Below are positions 34,926 through 44,800 of a stretch of 64,000 nucleotides of DNA, piece after piece. The position numbers and the translations under genes were made by a program. The notes under the pieces are model-generated. The model saw only the letters and a list, made by a program, of their open reading frames with translations, ran no database searches and was not told where the DNA came from. Source of the stretch: Malachius bipustulatus (Eukaryota; Arthropoda; Insecta; Coleoptera; Melyridae); the NCBI GenBank assembly GCA_910589415.1, contig OU342636.1:45920037-45984036 (forward strand), written 5' to 3'. Positions within the stretch are counted from its first letter, which is position 1; every line of letters begins with the position of its first letter.

Positions 34926-36049
34926 GGAGGTAGTTCAGTTTTATATAAGACTTGCAGACGATACCGTTCCTGAAAATGTCGACAGGTCTTGATAGGTATT
35001 TTTTTTATTATATTTTTAATTTTTGAATACAGTGGCATATAGGGTTACTGGTAGGTGGATATTCACTTTGAAAAACCCCAGTGCACTAAAAATCAGAACA
35101 ACTTGGGTGGCGTGGAATCCGAACATCTAATTCTGAAAGTCATTTTTTCAAATAAAACCGACATTTAGGGACGTGTTTTAAAAAGTTTACGTGTTTTTAA
35201 AAAGTTTGTTCTTTCCAATAAAAATATTCTGTTTTCCAATAAAAATATTCTGTTTGCACATGCAAAATTTATGTTTATGTATGATATTTTCCTTTATTTA
35301 TAACTTAAAAACAAAAATGTAACACCCGTAGAACACCTTGTCACAAATGTATTACAGATCTACGTAAGTATCGGATGTTTGCGGAGCGCGCGCCTCCTCG
35401 TGGATTTTTTTCGCACTTTTGTGCGGCATATTAATCGTTGACAGCTCGTTTCAGTAAAATGAAACCTTTCTTAAAATCATTATTTGGAAGTGTATTTCTA
35501 GATTTTGGAATTTATTATAACTACAATTATTATTATTAAAAAGTCATTTCCAAGCACCCAGTCTGGACTGCTTTCGTTTTAAATCGTTGAGAAATGGGCG
35601 AAATCTCATGATGAGTTTTCACATGAGCGATGTTAGAGAATACGTTACATGGAACTTTTCTTCGAGGAACCGCTCTTTTAGAGAGACTCCTGCTGGTGCA
35701 CATAGCACTCGTAAAAATGAAAAAACCTATTATTGTTTCATTGTTCAGGTGATATATTTAATTGTTCCATTAAAAAATATCACCTCTTTCTTATCAAAAC
35801 AGAATAAGTTCACATTTCATCTCATGTTTTAAGGTTTTTTATTCAGCTTATGCATAATAAGTTGAATAGTTTTTTCAAATATTAGGAACATTATTTATTC
35901 AGTTCAATAATAATTATACAATAACAATAATGACGAAGAAGTATATTATTAACATTCATATATTGACTCTACGACGGTTATACAACCACTACTGACTTCT
36001 AGCTCCTTTTCCTGCCTTGTCCCATGTTACGCATCATGCGCAACATTCG
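34926..36049. other. Intergenic, no gene supported
   Basis: Contains a GC-rich patch (GCGGAGCGCGCGCCTCCTCG near 35380) and TATTCTGTTTTCCAATAAAA duplicated near 35225. The 81-codon frame near 35587 has no recognised domain. Confidence 0.3.
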
Positions 36050-36975
36050 TACTATGACAGTTCTGGCGCAAAAACGCGTGTATTTTCTTATGGAGCTCAA
36101 TATTAGCGAAATCTTACCAAAAGTCTCTACTGCGCATGCGCGAACTTTAAATTTGTCACGAGGAGTCTATACTGGAATGATTTACTGCGCATACCCCGCA
36201 TATGTTAATAATGATTGTATGTCTACACTGCTATCATCAATACAACTGCGAGGTTTGCAAGCTCGTCTGACCGAAGTATTTAAGCAGTGTGTGCACCCTG
36301 GGTAATTCTAAATGATCTACTTTTTATAACCTACATTCCTTTTTAACACGGTTGAAGTGGCAGGTCATTCCTAGAGATCATCCAAAATGTGTCGGGCAAG
36401 TCATATTACCGATATGGCTGTGGCGCTCGGTCCATAGCGACATTCGACGCCTATATATTTCGACAGAAATCTACTGACACTGGTGTGATCGTGGAATTTC
36501 CCATTTGAGGAAAGCCGTTTACCTCGGGCCTCTGTGTAGCGCCTTTGAATTCCGAGGGGCCGTATCGGCTTAAAATATTTACCGGTCGACCTGCCCTTGC
36601 TCTGCAGCTACCTACCTCGGGCCTCTGAGTAGCGCCATTGAATTCCGAGGGGCTTAATAGCTATAAATTACTGGCGGTAGCATCCTTGGAGTTTCAACTG
36701 TATTTTCCATAATAACCTTAAATTTCCTTTACGAAGGATTATACACACTGCTTAAATACATCGGTCAGACGAGCTTGCAAACCTCGCAGTTGTATTGATG
36801 ATGATAGCAGTGTAGACATACAATCATTAACATTGCGTAATGATTCATTCCAGTATAGACTCCTCGTCACAAATTTAAAGTTCGCGCATGCGCAGTAGAG
36901 ACTTTTGGTAAGATTTCGCTAATATTGAGCTCCATAAGAAAATACACGCGTTTTTGCGCCAGAACTGTCATAGTA
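36050..36975. mobile_element. 926-bp inverted-repeat element with unusual core
   Basis: Ends TACTATGACAGTTCTGGCGC and GCGCCAGAACTGTCATAGTA; arms of about 240 bp are nearly identical. TA at each end fits a TA-targeting element. The unpaired core holds two 40-bp direct repeats (36521-36560 and 36614-36653; CCTCGGGCCTCTG ... GAATTCCGAGGGGC), each able to fold on itself. The long frame across the left arm is a by-product. No transposase. Confidence 0.72.
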
Positions 36976-37755
36976 TATTGTAAAGCAAGAAAATGTTACT
37001 CTTCCTCTGAAATGCAGCTCGAAAAAATTATAGCAGTAGTTATTGTTTTATTAGTATTACTTATACTTATGCCTTTCTTAAATTATTAACTAAAATTTTT
37101 AACTTTAATTTACTATTTAAAAAAAGATTCAGGAGTAATAAATACGTATGTAATCGCAAGCATTTAAGGTACTCGTGTATAACAAACCCTTCCCGATTTT
37201 TTTTTTATACCTGAACGACCTCATGTTTGCAATAACAAAAATACATTAAAATGAATAGCGGGCAGGCAGGACTTGCCGCATGAAAGTGTCAAATTTGCCT
37301 ACTTGGTGGCGCCACAATAGTTACTTATTTAGCCTATACATATAATAAAATTTAATTTTCCTATACATAATAATAGGTATGTTAATCCTTTACCTTCAAT
37401 GAAAAAATCACAATTTTAAAAGTTATAACAAAACTTACAAAAAAAATTTATCAAAAATTAATTATCTTGGCAAATCATTGTTTTATTATACCTAATACTA
37501 TAAAGTACTTTCCATTACATTCAGTGGAAAAATTTCAAGTTCTAGCATAACACTTATCCAACATTAACAATTACCCTTATAGCGATAAAACTTATAGAAT
37601 AAATAATATTTGATTAATAATTAATAAATTAATTGAGATAATACTGACTGGTTAACCAGTTTGCTAAGACGATACAATACAATATATATAATTTTGGAAT
37701 CATCGATGTTCTTTAGTTCGTTCGGCAGTCTATAGGCTTCCCAGCCATAAAGATG
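36976..37755. other. Intergenic, no gene seen
   Basis: AT-rich. If the minus-strand exons just to the right are real, this includes their 3' untranslated and downstream sequence. Nothing else recognised. Confidence 0.3.
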
Positions 37756-38117
37756 CTATATCGGTGCAGGTTTTCCACAGTTGGGTAGATTCCCATGTCC
37801 TGGCCTTATCTGTGCATAGTACAATAGTGCAGCAATGGAAAAGACACAGTAGTGCTTGACCTCTCGGACATGCACATTTTTGTCGACACTACAGAACTCC
37901 CTCCTTTAAATGAATGAACACCTAAAACAATTATTGTAAAGTAAGTTGGTATCATTTAAAATAGAAATAAACAATGGATTTACCTCAACTTCATACTGGC
38001 TTCAACTTTCCCCGCTAAATGAGCTGGCTCTACATCTGCGTCTAACTTGTTCAACATGCCCGCTGGAATTCGCATTTTTGCCACACTGCAGCTGACGTCA
38101 TCCTCAAAAAGCCTGGT
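37756..38117 (-). CDS. Candidate 3'-terminal two-exon host gene fragment, product unknown
   Basis: On the minus strand an acceptor-like ATCAATCAAG precedes an open exon 38117-37984 (134 nt) reading TRLFEDDVSCSVAKMRIPAG and then LNKLDADVEPAHLAGKVEAS. It ends at a good donor TTGAG|GTAAAT. An 80-bp intron follows. With the acceptor CATTTAAAG, exon 2 (37903-37756, 148 nt) continues in frame (REFCSVDKNVHVREVKHYCV ... IRPGHGNLPNCGKPAPI) to a TAG. The two exons sum to 94 codons including the stop. A stronger acceptor 19 nt upstream (TTGTTTTAG) would instead end the protein after a few residues. I do not recognise the family. It could be a fragment of an unlisted transposon gene. The local base composition is more balanced than the neighbours. 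Confidence 0.4.
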
Positions 38118-38430
38118 CTTGATTGATAATTAAATAGAACTTGATAGCACGGCTGCCTTCCATTATCTATAATAAAAACGATTCAAAATCATTAATTAAA
38201 ATGTACAAACTGAAAATTAATGTTTGTGAGGTTATGTTATTACAAAGAAGTCAATAATTTACCATTTTTAAATAACATTCTAATATTTTTTTTACCAGAC
38301 TTATTAAGGAGGGTCATACGGATGTCATACATACCTTTTCAAAGGTTAAATGCAAAAATCTAAAACTTTTTATCACTTTGAAAATACTTCCCAGGTTGAA
38401 CCTTATGGAGTAGCTTTGGTTGGTTTGTAG

Positions 38431-39130
38431 AGATGGGCAGTTCATGAGTGAACTGGTTAATAAGAACTGTTCTTATCGTCGAACTGAATGATTCAGTTCC
38501 TAATAAAAATTTAAACCAGTTCTCTATGACCTATATCGAACGTATTTTTATTTTCTTCCTTAAGTTCCTTATCCTTACGTTTCTGTCTGTGTTTCTGTTG
38601 TGGAGGTGGCTCACTAGCTCGCTCCTCGCCCTCGCTCATTGGCTCATTCATTCATTTACCCACTCCCACTGCTGTCGCACTTGTCTGCTGAACTGAGATC
38701 TGCTCCTGCGGTGTTCTTCGGCGTTCACCGCACACTAGTGTACTAGTGAGGACTGAACTGATACTGGTAGGTACTGACACAGTAGTACTGCTATTATGCC
38801 CTTCAGTTTCAGTTCAGTGATTTCTGAATTGCGAGAGGACAAGAGTCAAGGACTAATAAAAAAGGAATTTAGGACGTGTAGTAACTACCTAATCTACACG
38901 CATTACAATGTTTTCAAGATTAGGTATTCAGAATAAATAGTTTGTTATTAAAATAAAAATATATTCTGTTTATTGAAAAAACTGTGCTAATGGATGAACA
39001 TTTTTGTAACCTAACCAGCTTCAGCACCGCGCATCCGCATACAAACCAGTTCTTGAAGAGCTGGTTTGAGGATTCAGTTCACTTTAGCAATTCAGCTCAC
39101 ACGAACTGTCTCGCGACAGTAAACACCCGG
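38431..39130. mobile_element. Probable hAT-type element rich in GAACTG/CAGTTC, one end missing
   Basis: Begins TAGAGATGGGCAGTTCATGA, like hAT termini, and is followed by repeated CAGTTC/GAACTG motifs at both sides (38430-38530 and about 39040-39110). I did not find the matching right terminus or a TSD, so the boundary is approximate and the right end is probably deleted or diverged. Confidence 0.5.
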
Positions 39131-39697
39131 CTGCACGTGACATGCGCGCAAGTTACTCTCAATTATTATTGTCTCATTGACGAGTGGATTACGGGTTAGT
39201 GCCAGGACAGTGGATACTTTTTTGTCTAATGCTTGATGTACCAGCGGTTGTGAATTTGATTAGTATAGTAGGATTAACTTTAAAAAGTCAGATGTGACGT
39301 CACACTAACCGTCCGAATTAATATTTTTAATTTCACCAGAAAATGTCAAACAGTTAAATGTCAAGTTGTAAAGGAGCGTAAATTATTGAAAAAATCATTC
39401 AAACAATGAATTGAATCGCTTACGTCAGTTTGAGAGCCACTGACAACTACATAAAATTTATTCACGTAATGACATTCTATCCTCTGTTTTGTGCATTTAA
39501 TTCTGATTCAAAACCAATGTTGACGTATACTTATTTATGCGGGATGGAATGTTTAGACAAACTGGACGGTTACTATAAAAACCGCGTATATGAAACAAAA
39601 TAAATCGAACTATCAAAAGGATGTGTATTCTTAATCGATACGTATGACTTTTTAGACTTTATTGGACTATATAATCATATCTGGCGACCGCCGCTAC
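39131..39697. other. Intergenic, no gene seen
   Basis: No supported feature. AT-rich with several short open frames. Confidence 0.35.
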
Positions 39698-39791
39698 TAG
39701 GGAACCTGTATTACCGACACTGACCAGTAAGCGTTAGCGTCGGTAATACAGGTAACGCTTACTAGTAAGTGTCGGCAATACAGGTTCCCTA
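39698..39791. repeat. 94-bp short TIR element, longer relative
   Basis: TAGGGAACCTGTATTACCGA at the left and TAGGGAACCTGTATTGCCGA inverted at the right, with extra internal copies of the CGGTAATACAGGTAACGC block. Same family as 25205-25268. Confidence 0.65.
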
Positions 39792-41224
39792 ACCGCCACG
39801 GCATACCAAATCGCACCTAGTGTAATAATCCTAGATGCGATTTTTTACACACACATGTATCTTGGCTTGGATCTCTGGTGGCCATGGTTTATGGTTTTCC
39901 TTTTCCAATTTCCATTACCATTACCATCCATTATAATGACAATATAATATCAATAGATTACTAAAAAGCAAGTTGTCATTGTCATGCATCAAGGTGTCAC
40001 TTTTACGTCAACTGTCAACTTCAGGGAAATTGTATTGAATGGAAATTGAATCCAATTTTAATTCAATACAAACAAATATATTCAACTTCCATGTGGCAAG
40101 ATGTAATGGAAATGGATTTAATAAAAATTGAATACAATAATATTATCACGGTGTCAGTTACAGCCAAACAAAATTATAATGAAAATACTTCCGATTGTTA
40201 TAATATGTATAAGAAGAGAATTGAACTTAATGTTTCTCATATGAATTAAAATTCAGTTACATTTCCATTATATCTGATAAAGAGAATTAATTTTCATGAC
40301 GTTTGAGCTCGAATGTAATTTAAATAGCGAGCCGTTTTACTTTTTAATCGACTACCAAACCAAAGCAAAACACCATAAATGAAACGAGTTTTCATGTCAT
40401 TTGAGCTCCAATGTCATTAAATAGTACCGTTTTATACACAAAATCAGCATGTTAATTATTTCTGTCAATGTGTCACTTGTCGTGTCATTTCTGTCATCTA
40501 AATTATTCCGCAATGTCTATATTGGCTTTTGCATTCACCATTCACGCATCAAAACGAGGTTATGTTCACGTTTTGTTTTTGTATGGTATTTTTTAAAGTT
40601 TAGGTTGGTATATTAATTTTCATTTTTATAAACAATATAACAAAATTCATAGACTCTACAAATATAAATAACAAAAAATAGTTTCTCAACAGATTCATTA
40701 GTCACTTTTAATTTTAGTCTTCTTCTGCTTCATTATCATCAACATCACTTTAAAACTCCAACCAAAGTTCCTAATATCGTTCAAAATACACAAGAACAAG
40801 AAGTAGGTATTCACAATTAATTATTAAAATTATTATAAACATTACATAGCGACAATCAATAATAATTTTTTATTATAATTTATAACACTATCAACTTCTC
40901 CAATAACTTTCATGACATTACGTCAAAACTGTCAAACGTCAGAGTCAATTGCAAATTTCATACCGTATGGTATTAAAACTAGTTTCATACAGGAGTGTGC
41001 GTTCATAATAAACGCCGTGTGAATGATAAACAACCTACCGGGCGAATTACCGAGCGTTCCTGGTGTGTGTTGTTTTAAAGTGAACGCTCTCAGAGAAGTT
41101 TTCGACAGTAGTTGTACATAACCTAATTTTTTTCATTAACAAATCAGTAATAAATACTTTTTCAATCACGCGAGTCGTAATTTCCCGTTCGTCCTTGAAT
41201 GTTGATGTTATAATTTATTTTAAT
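39792..41224. other. Intergenic with one unrecognised small ORF
   Basis: A 67-codon frame at 40046-40249 (rich in Asn, Ile and Tyr) has no recognisable domain. Near 40990-41015 the sequence TTCATAATAAACGCCGTGTG recurs inverted near 63580-63605 (CACGGCGTTTATTATGAA), a small dispersed repeat. Confidence 0.3.
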
Positions 41225-41229
41225 AATTT

Positions 41230-41523
41230 TGTTAACTCTGAAGACGGACCTGGCGAGACTCCTGCGTCTAACCCTGTCACGGGCGAACGAGAAGGGGTAG
41301 TAGCGAGCCCTCTGTCCTTGACCAGGCTACCGGGCATTGAACATCGAGATTTTAAGAAAGAAGCATCGACGGTGAAAAATTGAGTGTGCCATTTACATTT
41401 CATTATTTTATATGGTTGTGTTCACCTAAATTAAAGTTGATCTTCTTAAATAAAATTTACTAAAGAAAATTGATATTCTTTAATAGACCACATGTTAAAT
41501 ATACAGTCCACTAATAATTAACA
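41230..41523 (+). repeat. BEL/Pao 5' LTR
   Basis: 294 bp, TG...CA. It holds an AATAAA signal at 41449-41454 and, in its first 150 bp, the same open frame that ends the polyprotein in the 3' LTR. Confidence 0.93.
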
Positions 41524-41541
41524 TGGTCCATCGAGCAAATC
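41524..41541 (+). promoter_or_regulatory. Putative primer-binding site
   Basis: TGGTCCATCGAGCAAATC directly abuts the 5' LTR, and TGG is the expected complement of a tRNA CCA end. I could not name the tRNA. Confidence 0.5.
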
Positions 41542-41570
41542 AATTAAAAGATTTAAATAATAATAATTAA

Positions 41571-41633
41571 ATTAATAAATCATTAATATAAATTAATAAA
41601 TCATTAATATAAATTAATAAATCATTAATATAA
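41571..41633. repeat. 21-bp tandem repeat, three units, in the BEL leader
   Basis: ATTAATAAATCATTAATATA plus A, repeated three times in tandem between the primer-binding site and the gag start. AT-rich; probably slippage-generated. Confidence 0.8.
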
Positions 41634-41822
41634 ATTAATAATAAATCAACATCACAAATTAAAAGTGCAAGTAATAATTAATAAAGTGCTGGAGTGCCAA
41701 CTTCAAGTCAAGAGAATAATACTACAGACTTCATCCTGCTGATGTGAGTTCTTTCCATATACCTACCTACCTATTATACCTCTCTATAATAACTAATCGG
41801 TTTCAATTTGTTTGAATTTATA

Positions 41823-44800
41823 ATGTCGCTTATAATAATTCGCGGTTATACTAAAGGGAAAGTCACTCGCTTTAAAAACTATTTTGATGCAATCGAAAAA
41901 GATAAATTGAACGAGCAGGTAATCTCACGATTAACTGTTCGGCTAGAAGCATTTGAACCCCTCTTGGAGGAATTCAACGAGGTTCAGACCCTCATTGAAA
42001 AGGAAAATTCAAATAACAAACTCGAGGCAAAAGCTCAAGCTGAATTTGAAGCAGCTTGTTTAATTGAGAGAAAAGAGTTCGAGGATACATATTTTGATTA
42101 CTTAGCTGATGCTAAGCGCTTGTGTGAAAAATATAATAGTGCAATTGAAATTAAATTAAAAACTGATCGCAGTAATAATAGCGGTAACGTCAAAATTGAC
42201 AAAATTAACAGTAATAATGCATCTGGCTCTGACGTTGGTAGCGTACCAGCAAGTAATAACAATCATTTTGATAGTGGTAGCACAGGTGGTAGCGCTGGTG
42301 CTGGTGCTGGTGCTGATTCTGGTTCCCTATCTTCCAATATTCCTAATGTGGGGAGTCAGTCAATTCATAATCGAATAGCCCTACCTAAAATAACCTTGCC
42401 GACGTTCAGAGGGAAACCAGGTACTTGGGTAGAATTTAGAGATGCCTTTAATGCACTCATCCACTCAGATAACACTCTATCAAAATACGAAAAATTCTAT
42501 TATTTGAAAATGTCATGTAAAGATGAGGCTGCTGATATATTGCAGGCTATTCAAGTAACCGATTCTAATTATACAGTAGGTTGGAGGGCGCTGATTGATA
42601 ATTACGAAAGTAAGGCGCAATTGATACATGAACATATACAAGCAATTTTAAATTTACCTATTATGAATAAAGAATCTTGTCAGGATATAAAATGTTTGTA
42701 TCTCGATCTAAATAAACATTTGAGGTCACTGGATAATTTAGGTGAGAAAACCGAGTGTTGGGATCGATTAATTATACAGATAATTGCAAATAAGTTTGAC
42801 AGTAATACTGACAAGGAATGGCAGGCTTACAATTGGGATGGGGAACTACCTAATTTAAGTGATTTAAATAAATTTTTGAAAGAAAGAATTACAATATTAG
42901 GCAAGATTGAGTCTAGAAGATCAATCCAAAAACCTAACGTAAATAATAATCATAATTCTAATAATTCACAAAATCAATATTACAAGAAGAAGAATTTTAA
43001 TAGTTTTGTGGCAAGCACAAGTAAATTTAATTATTGTAATTATTGTCACAAAAATGATCACTTGATATACAGTTGTGAACAGTTTTTAAAATTGCCAATA
43101 AATTCAAGAATTTTGGAAGTTAAAAAATTAAAACTCTGCCTAAATTGTTTAAAAGACAATCATTTGTCTTGGAATTGCAATGTGCGCAAATGTATAAAGT
43201 GTAACAAACCACATAATAGTTTATTGCATTTAGATTATTTAAATACAAGTGATCAGGGTCGATATGACAACGTTGCAGTCGACGAATCTAATAAACAGGG
43301 CATAAACTTCGACCAGTCTACTAGTTCTGCTACCAACTCGGAAATAATACGAAGTGGAAGTAGTAGCAGGAATTCAAAAACTGTGAATAATAATAATTTC
43401 GCCCAGGTGCAGGATCAGAGAGTCCAGACAAAGGACAAGGCCACCGTAGCTGTTGTTAACATGAGTCATGCTACATTGCAGGACGAAATAAATAGGCCGA
43501 TGCAGGTTGTTTTAGCCACTGCAATAGTCCAAGTAACTGATGATAAAAATAATTACCATTACTGCAGAGCATTACTGGATAATGGCTCTCAAAGCCATTT
43601 TATTACTCAAAATTTGTTAAATAAATTGAAATTAAGAACGAATAGAGTTAATTTTTCAGTGAAAGTTGTAGGCGAAAATGTGAAAAATGTAGACAGCGAA
43701 GTTGAGATCAATTTAAGATCTTGCGTGAATAATTTTCAGACAAATATCAACTGTTTAATATTACCCACAGTTACTGAGAATTTACCACTACAATCATTCT
43801 CCACGAACAACTTGAATATTCCAAGCCATATTCAGTTAGCTGACCCTAAATTCAACGAAACAAATAAAATTGATATGTTGCTTGGTGCTACTCTGTTTTG
43901 GTCATTATTATGTCCGGAACAAATTAAATTAGGTCCTAAACAGCCAGTTTTACAGAAAACCAAGTTGGGATGGATTATTTCAGGAAACGTTATTTGCGAT
44001 AATAATCGGAGCGCAAATAAATGTGTTTCATATTTAAGCATCAAAGAAAATAATAAATTAAATGAAGAAGTTGCCAAATTTTGGAACTTAGAAGACGTTA
44101 ATAATAATTGTAAAATAAATAATGTATTGTCTGCTTCTGATCAATACTGCGAACAATACTTTCAAACTACTACCCGTAGAAATGAAACAGGTAGATTTAT
44201 TGTGAAAATTCCTTTTAATAAATTGAAGGATCAATTGGGCGATTCATATCAAATGACCAGAATTAGATTCTTATCACTGGAAAAAAGATTAAACTCTAAT
44301 CCAGAACTGAAACTGGAATATTCCAAATTTCTGAAGGAATACTTTGAGCTAGGGCATATGAGTGAATGTGACACAAATAAAAGTGAAACCGGAGGTGACT
44401 TTTATTTACCACATCACGCCGTAATTAAATCGTCTAGCATAACTACAAAATTGCGAGTTGTGTTTGACGGTTCCGCAAAAACCGATTCCCAAATTTCACT
44501 CAATGATGCTCAATTTAGCGGTCCCAAAGTACAAAACGATTTAACAGATTTATTATTGAGGTTTCGTATTTATAATTACGTGATTACTGCTGACATTTCA
44601 AAAATGTATCGCCAAATATTAATAGATGAAAGTGAAAGATCTTTCCAAAAAATATTGTGGAGAGAAAATTCAAATGATGAAATTAAAGTGTTTAAATTAA
44701 ATACCGTAACTTACGGAACCGCATCGGCTCCCTATTTAAGTATAAAATGTTTGCACAAATTAGCATCTGATAATGCGTCCACATATCCAGTAGCCAGTAA

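Noticed and set aside
36521..36560. tRNA-like sequence
   Set aside because: The 40-bp repeat folds on itself, but I see no full cloverleaf, A/B boxes or acceptor stem.
41195..41383. Small gene at the 5' side of BEL
   Set aside because: It is the LTR copy of the polyprotein tail joined by chance to flanking sequence.
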